NCBI GenBank assembly: GCA_934271265.1
Contig: CAKQRE010000005.1
Location: 39,421-103,420 of the forward strand
Reading direction: 5' to 3'
From: an uncultured Clostridia bacterium
GTDB lineage: Bacteria > Bacillota > Clostridia > Christensenellales > Borkfalkiaceae
DNA: 64,000 nucleotides
Under the pieces are notes generated by a model. It was given only the letters and a program-made list of their open reading frames with translations. It made no database searches and was not told the origin of the DNA. Made by a program: the position numbers and the translations under genes. Position 1 is the first letter of the stretch. Each line of letters begins with the position of its first letter. Positions 50,511-58,825 of this stretch are shown piece by piece.

Positions 50511-51280
50511 AAAAACTGTTTGCGCTGGTCGCGCGCAATCTGAAGGAAACGATAAGAGATCCGCTCAGTATGTTGTTTTGCCTGCTGTTTCCGATCGCGA
50601 TGCTCGTTCTGATGCAGGCGATCTTTTCGGGGATGGGGGACAGACCCGCCAACTTTGAAATTACAAACTACGCGAGCGGGATCTGCGTGTTCGGTTATAC
50701 CTTCGTGGCATTGTTTGTCGCCATGCAGATCGCGGGGGACAAAAACACCTCTTTTATCAAAAGGCTGAACGTGGCGCCGTTATCGAAATTCGTTTACTAT
50801 TTCGGTTTTGTCTGTTCGGGGCTGATCCTCGCTTTTTGTCAGACCCTTTTGTTTTATCTGATTGCCGTTTTCTTCGGTTATCCGTTTGACGGGAAATTCG
50901 TCGCGGGGATCTTTCTGATGCTTTTCTCGGCATTGTTTTATGTATCTCTCGGAATGACGATCGGCGTTCTGTGTTCGAACGAACGGCAAACGGGACCCGT
51001 GTCTTCGGTTTTCGTTTCGGCGGTCGGGATCCTCGGCGGGATCTTTATGCCGGTAACCGTGTTGTCCGATGGGTTTGCTTCTTTTGTGAAGGCGCTGCCC
51101 TTCGTTCATACCGTGATGCTCGGCGGCGATTTCCGCTCTGCGGGGGCGGCGGAGGCATTTTCGCATCTGCCGTTTGTTGCGGGGTATACCGTCTTGTGTT
51201 TTCTCGTTACGGCTGTCGTTTGTTTCGTCCGCGCGGGCGGAAAGGGCGAAACCGCGGGGAAAAGAAAGAAGATGGTTTGA
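50507..51280 (+). CDS. ABC-2 type permease
   Basis: 257 residues, six membrane spans in the ABC-2 pattern (span 1 near residues 20-42, then LGMTIGVLCSNERQTGPVSS before span 4). The frame runs upstream to 50174 inside the ATPase gene, but GGAGGAAGAAGA and the ATGA overlap at 50507 fix the start. Half-transporter that would dimerise; the exported substrate is unknown. Confidence 0.9.
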   Translation: MKKLFALVARNLKETIRDPLSMLFCLLFPIAMLVLMQAIFSGMGDRPANFEITNYASGICVFGYTFVALFVAMQIAGDKNTSFIKRLNVAPLSKFVYYFGFVCSGLILAFCQTLLFYLIAVFFGYPFDGKFVAGIFLMLFSALFYVSLGMTIGVLCSNERQTGPVSSVFVSAVGILGGIFMPVTVLSDGFASFVKALPFVHTVMLGGDFRSAGAAEAFSHLPFVAGYTVLCFLVTAVVCFVRAGGKGETAGKRKKMV

Positions 51281-51368
51281 CGGGTCTGCGCCGGGGCGGA
51301 TCTCTGCCGGTTTATACGAAAAGCAGGGAAGACGCGTCGGATAAACCTGCTCGCGGGGAAAAGGGCAT

Positions 51369-51404
51369 AAAAAAAGAACGCCCGATTCACAAGCGTTCTT
51401 TTTT
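51369..51404 (-). terminator. Terminator of the tRNA gene
   Basis: AAAAAAGAACGC / GCGTTCTTTTTT with an 11-base loop directly after the tRNA 3' end; it may also stop the convergent ABC operon. Confidence 0.85.
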
Positions 51405-51405
51405 A

Positions 51406-51481
51406 TGGAGCTGGTAGGCGGACTTGAACCGCCGACCTGCTGATTACGAATCAGCTGCTCTACCGACTGAGCCATACCAGC
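51406..51481 (-). tRNA. tRNA-Thr (CGT)
   Basis: A complete cloverleaf with encoded CCA. The acceptor stem is GCTGGTA/TACCAGC, the D arm contains GGCTCAGTCGGTAGAGC, and the anticodon arm is GCTGA-TTCGTAA-TCAGC with anticodon CGT. The T arm is GGCGG-TTCAAGT-CCGCC. Reads ACG codons. Promoter at 51528-51556. Confidence 0.97.
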
Positions 51482-51527
51482 GCTTTTCCGAAAGCAAACG
51501 AATGTCTGTTTCCAAAACAGCACGGCT

Positions 51528-51556
51528 ATTATAGCATATCCGCAAAGAATATGCAA
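51528..51556 (-). promoter_or_regulatory. Promoter of tRNA-Thr
   Basis: Minus strand TTGCAT (51551-51556), 17-bp spacer, TATAAT (51528-51533), about 47 bases before the mature 5' end. Confidence 0.78.
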
Positions 51557-51609
51557 GGATTTTTCGCTTCTTTCTTTTATTTTTTAAATTTTTTTTCGGG
51601 AGAGGATTT

Positions 51610-51948
51610 ATGGATACTTTTTACGAAGCCGTTTATCGGCTTGTCAGGGAAATTCCGCGCGGTTGCGTTACGACCTATGGAGAGATCGCCCGCGCACTCG
51701 GGCGACCGCATGCGTCGCGTGCGGTCGGCTATGCGCTTCATGCCAACCGCGATGCGATCGGCACGCCGTGTTATCGCGTAGTAAATCGTTTCGGCGAACT
51801 ATCCCGCGGGTATGTTTTCGGCGGGGAAGGCGTGCAGCGGATGATGCTGGAAGCCGACGGGATCGAGGTGAAAAACGGGGTCGTGGATCTGTCCCGCTGT
51901 TTTTATTCTTTTTCCGTTCCCCGGGAGGAAGGGGAAACGAAAATATAA
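51610..51948 (+). CDS. MGMT-family (alkyltransferase-like) DNA-binding protein
   Basis: 112 residues, only the C-terminal DNA-binding domain of O6-alkylguanine alkyltransferases. IPRGCVTTYGEIARALG is the conserved helix-turn-helix lead-in and ASRAVGYALHAN contains the arginine finger. The active site, PCHRV in alkyltransferases and PWHRV in alkyltransferase-like proteins, reads PCYRV: cysteine kept, His changed to Tyr. Loss of the catalytic-relay His makes full transferase activity doubtful. GGGAGAGG precedes the ATG. Its role is probably recognition of alkylated guanines for repair. Confidence 0.85.
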   Translation: MDTFYEAVYRLVREIPRGCVTTYGEIARALGRPHASRAVGYALHANRDAIGTPCYRVVNRFGELSRGYVFGGEGVQRMMLEADGIEVKNGVVDLSRCFYSFSVPREEGETKI

Positions 51949-52171
51949 CGTCGTTTCGGTTTTTCTTGTCGGACGTTTCGGTTCCGTTTTCCTTTAGTGT
52001 AATACAAAAAGATACTCTTATGATATAATAAGGTACATTACGACAAAATATTTTTAAATTATTGCTATTTCGACAACGAAGTGGTATTATATACGTGTCG
52101 ATTGGATGAGGCAACACTCTTCCGAAAGACAGCTGAAAAAGCTCATCATTTTCCCCCTTATCATATATTTT

Positions 52172-52212
52172 TCAAAGAGCAGTTTGCGAAGAGTTCGCGG
52201 ACTGCTCTTTGA
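52172..52212. other. Long perfect hairpin without terminator tract
   Basis: TCAAAGAGCAGT pairs with ACTGCTCTTTGA (12 bp); two possible U-G pairs, then GCGAA/TTCGC, loop GAG. About 19 paired positions. No T-run follows on either strand. The 428-bp stretch 51949-52376 holds this hairpin, a promoter-like TTGCTA-17-TATTAT near 52062-52090, and no convincing gene. Confidence 0.6.
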
Positions 52213-52376
52213 GTTATACGGCTTTTCCGATTCCGTGTCGGTAGCGTTCGGGAACGATCGGAAAATTTCGGATTTACAGGAATTAATTTCCTTTTTTTGC
52301 GGATAATAGTACCGTATGCCGAATCGGAAAGGTCGTATTCGTTTTTTCGGTCGGCAATGAAAGGAGGAAAGATTAT

Positions 52377-53132
52377 ATGCGTTTGTTGTTACCGGCATTG
52401 TTGTCCGTTGCTCTCGCGGGGTTTGCGGCAGTTCCTTCCGCCTCCGTCGCGGCGTTTTCGGAGCAAAATCCCTTCGTGTGTGAGGCTGCGGACGAAGACG
52501 GAACCCCGTGTGCTTTCGGCAGAGATACGGTATGCCCGGGCGACGCTTGTTCGGGCGGCGGAAGAAGCGAAGGAGAAGTAAGGGGCAGGCGTTTCTGCGG
52601 CGAAGTGATCGGACGGGGCGACTATTCCGTAAAAGCGGAAAAGTTTACTTTCAGGTTTACGATCGAAAATTTTGCCGAAACGGAGGAAACCGCTCGCGAA
52701 CTTTCGGCAAAAAAGAAGGCATCCGTTTTGCAGGCGTTTCCGACAAGCGCGCGCGTGAGGGAGGAGGACTGCTATGTTTACCGTCAAACGGGCGAAATGC
52801 GCGGCGTTGCGGTTGGGCGCAGATTTGCGGTTGACGGAGAAGATTGCGGAAAGGTGGAAGAATACCGTGCAAAAGCTTTTTCTCTCGGCGCGGATTTCGT
52901 TTGCGCTCCCGAGTATTTTGCGGGAGACCCGAAAACCTGCGAAAACGAGGCTTTGCGGCTTGCCGTGGAGAACGCTTCTTCGAAAGCCGCCGCGCTCGGG
53001 ATCCCCGTCGGCTGTTATACCGTTCGCGAGAGACCGTGCTTTTGTCTGCCGAGGACGGAGACGAACGAAGGAGGAGAAGTGCAGGTGGTGTTTTCCGCCG
53101 TCGTTTCGGTATCTTATTTCGAATCGGTTTAA
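52377..53132 (+). CDS. SIMPL domain (DUF541) exported protein
   Basis: 251 residues. A signal peptide (about residues 1-26, MRLLLPALLSVALAGFAAVP) is followed by a cysteine-rich linker (CEAADEDGTPCAFGRDTVC...CSGGG), then the SIMPL fold: GRGDYSVKAEKFTFRFTIEN, the helix ETARELSAKKKASVLQAF, and a second repeat with ALRLAVENASSKAAALGI. SIMPL proteins are secreted and of poorly known function. The six or seven cysteines before the domain are unusual and may form disulfides or bind metal. AAAGGAGG gives the start. Monocistronic, ending at the terminator 53160-53191. Confidence 0.78.
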   Translation: MRLLLPALLSVALAGFAAVPSASVAAFSEQNPFVCEAADEDGTPCAFGRDTVCPGDACSGGGRSEGEVRGRRFCGEVIGRGDYSVKAEKFTFRFTIENFAETEETARELSAKKKASVLQAFPTSARVREEDCYVYRQTGEMRGVAVGRRFAVDGEDCGKVEEYRAKAFSLGADFVCAPEYFAGDPKTCENEALRLAVENASSKAAALGIPVGCYTVRERPCFCLPRTETNEGGEVQVVFSAVVSVSYFESV

Positions 53133-53159
53133 AGTGTTTCTCTGACGGAAACAGAATAT

Positions 53160-53191
53160 CCCCCGCGGAAAGAATTTCCGCGGGGGTTTTT
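53160..53191 (+). terminator. Terminator of the SIMPL gene
   Basis: Perfect 12-bp stem CCCCCGCGGAAA / TTTCCGCGGGGG, 3-base loop, then TTTTT. Confidence 0.93.
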
Positions 53192-53307
53192 GTCGGAACG
53201 GTTTCCTTTCCGGAACGGCTTGTTTGTGCAAATCACAGAAAAACATGTACGATTCAAAGATTCTTCGTTTTTTCGGTTTTTCCCGAAGAGAAAAAAGAAA
53301 AAGACGC

Positions 53308-53336
53308 TTGACAGAGAGGTAAAAATGCGTTATCAT
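53308..53336 (+). promoter_or_regulatory. Promoter of the GH106-like gene
   Basis: Consensus TTGACA (53308-53313), 17-bp spacer, TATCAT (53331-53336). Confidence 0.72.
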
Positions 53337-53439
53337 ATAGGCGGATGCGGCACCCGGAAAGACAAAGAAAAAATCTTTTACAGGCGTGTTTTTAGCGATG
53401 CCGGATCTCTGCCGTATGCCAAACGGACAAAGGATGAGA

Positions 53440-56232
53440 ATGGAAGGAAATATTAAAAAAATATTGCGGACGGAAGACGTGTCGTTTTATCGTCCGGTCG
53501 TATTCTGGAGTATCAACAGCCTGCTCGACGAGAAAGAGGTTTCGCGGCAGATCGACGAGATGAAAGCGAGCGGTCTCGGCGGGTTTATTTTCCATGCGAG
53601 GGCGGGACTGAGAACCCCCTATCTTTCGGAAGAATGGTTCCGTATGGTCGGGGTCGCGTTGGCGCGCGCGCGCAGAAACGATATGAAAGTGTGGCTGTAC
53701 GACGAATACGGCTGGCCGAGCGGATTTGCCGGCGGGAAACTTTTAGAGAACGAAAATCACCGCGCGCGGTTTTTCCGCTATCGGGTGGAGGAGAAGTTCG
53801 ACGCTTCCGCCTATGCGGTGTTTGTTAAGGATAAGTCCGGCTATAAGCGCGTGAATGCGCCATGCGGGGCGAAAGAATACCATATCGTCACCATGGAGAT
53901 CTCTCCCGCATACTGCGATATATTAAACCCGGAACTGACGGACGAATTTATCGGCGAAACGCATGAAAAATATTACGCGCGGTTTAAAGAGTATTTCGGG
54001 AAAGAGCTTCTCGGGTTTTTCACCGACGAGCCGCAGTATTATCGTTATGAAACTCCAGTTTCGGCTGTTTCGGAAGAGGAATATCGGAAAGCGTACGGCG
54101 AAGACATGAAAGACGGCGTGATCTATCTGTTTACCCGCGATGAGGAAGGGTATCCTTTCCGCGTTCGTTATTATACTATGACGAATCGTCTTTACTGCGA
54201 AAATTTTTATCGCAGACTTCACGAATGGTGTGCGGCGCACGGCTGTTTGCTGACGGGGCACAGCGTGGAAGAAACGCTGATGTTCACGCAGATGTGGGGC
54301 GGCGCGGATTGCGCGACGAGCTATCTCGAAGAAGATATCCCCGCGATCGACAACCTTGCGCGGGACGGCATTGCGGATATTTCCGCGAAGTCGGTCGGTT
54401 CGGTTGCGATGCAATTCGGAAAGAAGGACGTTCTGACCGAAACGTTCGGGTGCAGCGCGTACGGCGTCACGCCGAAAGAGCTTCGTCTGATCGCCGAAAA
54501 ACAGTATGTTTACGGCGTTTCGCTGATGTGTCAGCATTTATATAATTATACGCTTTCCGGTCTCGGAAAGATCGATTGTCCTCCCTCATTCGGAAGGGCT
54601 ATGCCTTGGATATGGGGATATAAGTCGTTTAATGACTATTTTGCAAATCTCGGTTATCTGATCGCAAGCGGAGAGGAACAGACGGACGTCGCGCTGATCA
54701 CGCCGATGGAATCGGTCTATCTCGACTATATCCGTTTAAACGAAGACCCCGCTCGTCTCGGTGTGGACGTGCCCTTCCTCGAACTGATCGGAAAATTAAA
54801 AAAGAGCGGCGTTACCTATGCGTTCGTCAACGAAAAGATCGCGGAGCGGTTCGGTAAAACGGAAAACGGGAAACTGGTGATCGGGAATAAGAGTTATTCG
54901 CAGGTGATCTGGGCAAACGGCAGAGAAATCAAAAGTTCCACCCTGTCGCTTTTGAAAAAATTTGCGAGCGAAGGCGGAACGGTGTTTGCCGAAACGATGC
55001 CTGCCTTTCAAGACGGCGTGGCTGCGCAGGTCGATTTCCCCCATACGAGCGATTTTTCGCTTCTGAAAAAACCCCTTCCGATCTCGTTCGAAGGCGGCGG
55101 GCTTTCCTGGTCCTGTCGCACGGCGGCGGACGGAACGGAATTTTTGTTCCTTGTGAACGAAAACGATTCCCCCGTGACCGTGACTACCGAAGAGAGCTTC
55201 TCTCCTTACGATATGGTTACGTCGGACTACGGCGGAGGGAGCAGGAAGAACGTCGTTCCCGCAAAGGGAAGCCTTCTTCTCGAAAAGGGAGATTTCGGCA
55301 CGCGGAGAACGTATGCCGGGGCAAAGACGGCGACCCCGGCTTATCTTGCGGAAGGAACGAGCGACAATCTGCTCACGATCGACCGCGTATGCGCGGAAAA
55401 AGAAGACGGAAGCGTTGTCGAAGGGTATTTTCACGGCGTATTCGAACGGCTTGTAAAATCGGGCTATCGCGGAAAACTGAAGGTCTCCTTCCGTTTCGCA
55501 AGTCGGTTCCGTTGTCCCGTAAAGTTGATCGTGGAGAATCAGAAACTCTCGGATAGGTTGTTTAACGGGCAAAAACTAAACTTTAGAAAATGGAAAACGG
55601 ACGCGGGTTTCCGCATCGCGGACGCGGTTGCGGAGAAGGGTGAAAACGTATTTTCTTATACGACGACGTTTGCGGACTGCGCGGACGTAGGCAAGATCCT
55701 TTACGATCCCGAGGTGCCGGAAAGTCTCAGAAACTGCGTCGCCTACGAAACGGGGCTGGAAGAAATTTATATTTCCGGCAAATTCGATACGGAAGAAGGT
55801 TATACGATAAAAAAGCCTTCCCGCAAAAAGGCGGGAGATCTCACGCTGCAGGGAATGGAAAACTTTGTCGGTAAGGCGACGTATGAGTTTACGTACGCGT
55901 TTTCCGGCAAGCCCGTTCTCGTTACGCCGGAGGGAGATTTCACGGCGTTTAAGATCCGGGTAGGAAGAAAAGAATTTTCCGGCGTGACGGAATCTTCCGT
56001 CCGCATGGAAGGGATCGAAGGGAAACGTATCGTAAAGGTCGAGATCTGGTCGACCCTTCGCAATATGCTCGGACCTTTCTATTATCGCGGAAAGGAAGAA
56101 AGCGGGATCGGAAGCGACGCTTTCACCCTTCGCGGCGGCTGGCGGGAAGACGGGACCAATCCCGATTACGACGGAAAGAGAAGGTTGATTCCTTTCGGGC
56201 TTCGCGCGGTAAAAGTGGCGGAAGAGAGATAA
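53440..56232 (+). CDS. Large intracellular glycoside hydrolase, GH106-like
   Basis: 930 residues, no signal peptide. The N-terminal TIM-barrel sequence FYRPVVFWSINSLLDEKEVS, MKASGLGGFIFHARAGLRTPY and VWLYDEYGWPSGFAGG resembles GH106/GH2-related proteins that act on rhamnosides; TGHSVEETLMFTQMWGGADC follows. The C-terminal third is beta-sandwich-like (FHGVFERLVKSGYRGKLKV). ATG 53440 is 6 bases after AAAGG; the ATG at 53434 overlaps it. I am confident of a carbohydrate-active enzyme and only moderately sure of the family. It may act with the GH78 and GH3 enzymes at 44858-49230. Confidence 0.7.
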   Translation: MEGNIKKILRTEDVSFYRPVVFWSINSLLDEKEVSRQIDEMKASGLGGFIFHARAGLRTPYLSEEWFRMVGVALARARRNDMKVWLYDEYGWPSGFAGGKLLENENHRARFFRYRVEEKFDASAYAVFVKDKSGYKRVNAPCGAKEYHIVTMEISPAYCDILNPELTDEFIGETHEKYYARFKEYFGKELLGFFTDEPQYYRYETPVSAVSEEEYRKAYGEDMKDGVIYLFTRDEEGYPFRVRYYTMTNRLYCENFYRRLHEWCAAHGCLLTGHSVEETLMFTQMWGGADCATSYLEEDIPAIDNLARDGIADISAKSVGSVAMQFGKKDVLTETFGCSAYGVTPKELRLIAEKQYVYGVSLMCQHLYNYTLSGLGKIDCPPSFGRAMPWIWGYKSFNDYFANLGYLIASGEEQTDVALITPMESVYLDYIRLNEDPARLGVDVPFLELIGKLKKSGVTYAFVNEKIAERFGKTENGKLVIGNKSYSQVIWANGREIKSSTLSLLKKFASEGGTVFAETMPAFQDGVAAQVDFPHTSDFSLLKKPLPISFEGGGLSWSCRTAADGTEFLFLVNENDSPVTVTTEESFSPYDMVTSDYGGGSRKNVVPAKGSLLLEKGDFGTRRTYAGAKTATPAYLAEGTSDNLLTIDRVCAEKEDGSVVEGYFHGVFERLVKSGYRGKLKVSFRFASRFRCPVKLIVENQKLSDRLFNGQKLNFRKWKTDAGFRIADAVAEKGENVFSYTTTFADCADVGKILYDPEVPESLRNCVAYETGLEEIYISGKFDTEEGYTIKKPSRKKAGDLTLQGMENFVGKATYEFTYAFSGKPVLVTPEGDFTAFKIRVGRKEFSGVTESSVRMEGIEGKRIVKVEIWSTLRNMLGPFYYRGKEESGIGSDAFTLRGGWREDGTNPDYDGKRRLIPFGLRAVKVAEER

Positions 56233-56438
56233 CCGGGAAGAAAACCGGACTCGCGGGGAAAACGCGGGAGGAATAAACGCGGAAGCCTAACGGAATTTCG
56301 CGGATAAAAACGAAAAAGTATCGATAAAATCAGGTTTCAGCGGTTTTACCGGCAGGGAGAATCGCGTTCGGAAACGATCGCGTGAACGGCAGGCGAAACC
56401 GATCGAAAAATATAACAGACTTAATAAGGAGTATGAAA

Positions 56439-57014
56439 ATGAAAACGGTAAAAGACAAGTATCTTGTAGTCGGCGCAGACTTTGCGGGCTTTCCTCTGAA
56501 AGAGGCGGTCGTCGCTCACCTGGAAAAGAAGGGATGGAAGATCCTCGACCTCGGCGTGAAAAAGGACAGCGATCCGAACGATACCGATCTTATGTTCCAC
56601 AGAGTGGGGCTGAGGGTCGGCGCGATGATCTCCGAGGGAGAATACGAAAGAGCCCTTCTGTTCTGCGGTACCGGCATGGGGATCCATATTGCGGCAAGCA
56701 AGTGCCCGCACGTTCACGCAGGCGTTGTCGAAAGCGTTCCCGCGGCGAGAAGAGCCATCACGGGTAACGGCGTAAACGTTCTCGCGATGGGCGCGTTCTA
56801 CGTGGCGCCCGCCATGGGATGCGACATTGCCGACGCCTATCTTTCCGCGACTCTCGGATCCGATCAGACCTGGTGGCACAATTTCTATGAATTCCACAAG
56901 CTTGCGATCGACGAACTCGAGGCGTTCAATTACGACGAATACAAAAAGAACGGGTTCAAGGTCAACAAGCTCGGCGATTACGACCTCGTTCTCGAGGATA
57001 AGCCGGAAGACTGA
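56439..57014 (+). CDS. RpiB/LacAB family sugar-phosphate isomerase
   Basis: 191 residues, longer than the usual 145-150. KYLVVGADFAGFPLKEAVVAHL starts the Rossmann-like fold, FCGTGMGIHIAASKCPHVHAGVV contains the active cysteine and GTGxGxxxAxxK loop, and RAITGNGVNVLAMGA follows. The extra C-terminal 40 residues (NYDEYKKNGFKVNKLGDYDL) are not typical. RpiB isomerises ribose-5-phosphate, LacAB galactose-6-phosphate; a related ketose/aldose phosphate from the glycoside locus is possible. AAGGAG is 8 bases from ATG 56439 and only 1 base from ATG 56433. Confidence 0.85.
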   Translation: MKTVKDKYLVVGADFAGFPLKEAVVAHLEKKGWKILDLGVKKDSDPNDTDLMFHRVGLRVGAMISEGEYERALLFCGTGMGIHIAASKCPHVHAGVVESVPAARRAITGNGVNVLAMGAFYVAPAMGCDIADAYLSATLGSDQTWWHNFYEFHKLAIDELEAFNYDEYKKNGFKVNKLGDYDLVLEDKPED

Positions 57015-57016
57015 GT

Positions 57017-57745
57017 TTGATTTCTATGGACACGAAAAAAATAGACAAACGCGGCGTAAAACTTGTTGCGCACAGGGGTTTGAGCGGGCTGGAGACGGAA
57101 AACACGATGTGCGCTTTCGTTGCGGCGGGCAACCGCGAAAGTTATTACGGGATCGAAACGGACGTCCACGCGACTGCGGACGGAAAGTACGTGATCTCGC
57201 ATGACGGAAACCTTTCCCGCGTGTACGGGGCGGACGTTACGATCGCCGGAACCACCTATGCGGAGATCCGGAAAATACGGAAAACGGAAGAGGACGGCGA
57301 TACCGCGGAATTTATGGCGGTTCCCTCGCTGAAAGAATATTTTACCGTATGCAAACGTTACGGGAAGGTCAGCGTGCTCGAGCTGAAAGCGGAGTATACC
57401 GAAAAGCAACTCGAGGAGATCGTTGCGATCGCCAAAGAGACGGATCAGGCGGAAAAAGTCGTTTATATTTCCTTTTACTTAAAAAATCTGATCCTTCTCC
57501 GCAGGATGTTGCCCGGGGCAACGCTGCAGTATCTCACGGGAGAGATCACCCCGCAGATCGTATCCGATTGCGTAACCTATCGGCTTGACGTCGACGTGGC
57601 GTATACCGCATTGACGAAAGAGACCGTAGCCGAACTGAAACGGAACGGCGTCGCGATCAACTGCTGGACGGTCGACGAACCCGCGGACGCGGAAAAGCTG
57701 ATCGCGCTCGGCGTAAATTACATCACAACGAATATTCTGGAGTGA
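57017..57745 (+). CDS. Glycerophosphodiester phosphodiesterase family protein
   Basis: 242 residues. KLVAHRGLSGLETENTMCAF carries the HR...E(N)T motif, and GIETDVHATADGKYVISHD carries the metal-binding ExD and the catalytic His. CWTVDEPADAEKLIALGVNYITTN is the typical end. It hydrolyses glycerophosphodiesters to glycerol-3-phosphate and an alcohol. TTG 57017 is 6 bases after CCGGAAGA and is preferred to ATG 57026. Just 2 bases separate it from the isomerase gene, so the two are cotranscribed. Confidence 0.88.
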   Translation: MISMDTKKIDKRGVKLVAHRGLSGLETENTMCAFVAAGNRESYYGIETDVHATADGKYVISHDGNLSRVYGADVTIAGTTYAEIRKIRKTEEDGDTAEFMAVPSLKEYFTVCKRYGKVSVLELKAEYTEKQLEEIVAIAKETDQAEKVVYISFYLKNLILLRRMLPGATLQYLTGEITPQIVSDCVTYRLDVDVAYTALTKETVAELKRNGVAINCWTVDEPADAEKLIALGVNYITTNILE

Positions 57746-57748
57746 TCG

Positions 57749-58087
57749 ATGATAAAATATCGACTGAAAAAGTCTTCGTGTATCAACGTGAAGGAAATGC
57801 TGGAGAAATGGCTGAAATACTATCTCGACGACGGGGGCTTTTTCCGCGAGATCGATTCTGCCGATAAAAAAATTTATGTTTTTTGTGCCGACGACTTCTC
57901 CCTTCGTATTAATTCCACCCTTTCGATGATGCTTGTCGTGGAAGAGAGCGCCGACGGGTGTCTTGCGGACGTTGTCGTTTCCGGCGGAGCGAACGGGTTG
58001 TTCAGGATCGGGCACGGCGCGGAAAAAAGCCGTGCGAAAATGCTGATCGAAATGCTGACCGAAAACGGATTCGTTTTTACGGATTGA
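57749..58087 (+). CDS. Hypothetical protein, possibly DUF6054-like
   Basis: 112 residues, soluble, mixed alpha/beta: an N-terminal helix (NVKEMLEKWLKYYL), a middle of alternating strands (KIYVFCADDFSLRINSTLSMMLVVEE) and VVVSGGANGLFRIGHGAEKS then a C-terminal helix. The strand-GG-loop-helix end resembles what I remember of DUF6054. It starts 3 bases after the phosphodiesterase stop and is probably the last gene of that operon. No function can be given. Confidence 0.6.
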   Translation: MIKYRLKKSSCINVKEMLEKWLKYYLDDGGFFREIDSADKKIYVFCADDFSLRINSTLSMMLVVEESADGCLADVVVSGGANGLFRIGHGAEKSRAKMLIEMLTENGFVFTD

Positions 58088-58113
58088 CGATTTCCGTGTT
58101 TCGGCAGAAAAAA

Positions 58114-58148
58114 GAAAACACCGTCGAGTTTATCTCGGCGGTGTTTTC
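58114..58148. terminator. Terminator downstream of the 56439-58087 genes
   Basis: GAAAACACCG(t)CGAG pairs with CTCG(g)CGGTGTTTTC across a 5-base loop. T-rich in both directions, stronger on the minus strand. Confidence 0.75.
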
Positions 58149-58156
58149 AAAATCGG

Positions 58157-58185
58157 CGTATAAGCCGATAAATCGTATTTTTATT
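58157..58185 (+). repeat. Intergenic repeat, TATAAGTCGATTAA family (copy m)
   Basis: CGTATAAGCCGATAAATCG; ATCGGC before and GCCGAT within form a small stem around GTATAA. Confidence 0.62.
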
Positions 58186-58202
58186 ATGTCAGGAGGTTTA
58201 CT

Positions 58203-58760
58203 GTGAGAAAAGATTTCGGAAAACAAACGTGGGCATACCCGTTGCCCGTATTTATTATCGCAACTTATAACGAGGACGGAACGGTAGATGCGATGAACGC
58301 CGCCTGGGGCGGTATTTACGATACGAATCAACTCTTCCTCTGCTTATCCGATGAGCATAAAACGACGAAGAACATCCGTCGCGAGAAAGCTTTTACCGTT
58401 TCGATCGCAAATGTGCGTCTGGCGGCGGAAGCCGATTACCTCGGGATCGTTTCCGGGAACGACGTTCCGGATAAGGTGAAACGCGCGGGGCTTGCCGCGG
58501 AGAAGAGCAGATTCGTGAACGCTCCCGTACTGACGGATTTCCCGATGTCGATCGAATGCACGCTGAACAAGTTCAACGAGGACGGCATGGTGATCGGCGA
58601 TATCGTGAACGTCGGCGCGGACGAAAGCGTGCTCGGCGAAAACGGAAAGATCGATCCCGAAAAATTGCAGGCAATCTCCTTCGATCCCGTTTCCGCAACC
58701 TACCTTAAGGTCGGCGGAAAAGCGGGCAATGCTTTCCGCGACGGAAAAAAATTCAGATAA
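58203..58760 (+). CDS. Flavin reductase family protein
   Basis: 185 residues, FMN-binding split-barrel fold as in flavoredoxin-type proteins. LPVFIIATYNEDGTVDAMNAAWGG is the FMN-contacting strand-loop block; KTTKNIRREKAFTVSIANV and DYLGIVSGNDVPDK follow. It probably transfers electrons with FMN in an anaerobe; the partner is unknown. The start is a GTG at 58203 following AGGAGGTTTACT, a strong ribosome site. Monocistronic. Confidence 0.9.
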   Translation: MRKDFGKQTWAYPLPVFIIATYNEDGTVDAMNAAWGGIYDTNQLFLCLSDEHKTTKNIRREKAFTVSIANVRLAAEADYLGIVSGNDVPDKVKRAGLAAEKSRFVNAPVLTDFPMSIECTLNKFNEDGMVIGDIVNVGADESVLGENGKIDPEKLQAISFDPVSATYLKVGGKAGNAFRDGKKFR

Positions 58761-58774
58761 GAGAATACAGACAG

Positions 58775-58801
58775 GGCGATAACGAACTTATAGCCACATT
58801 T
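58775..58801 (-). repeat. Intergenic repeat, TATAAGTCGATTAA family (copy n)
   Basis: Plus strand GGGCGATAACGAACTTATAG then CCACATTTTTT. It shares CTTATAGCCACAT with copy e and GGCGATAACGAAC with copy o. Confidence 0.6.
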
Positions 58802-58825
58802 TTTAAAAAAGGACAAAAAGGACGA

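Noticed and set aside
52106..52306. 66-codon frame containing the long hairpin, with a promoter-like sequence upstream
   Set aside because: No ribosome-binding site before the ATG, and the middle of the peptide is encoded by the palindrome; not enough to call a gene.
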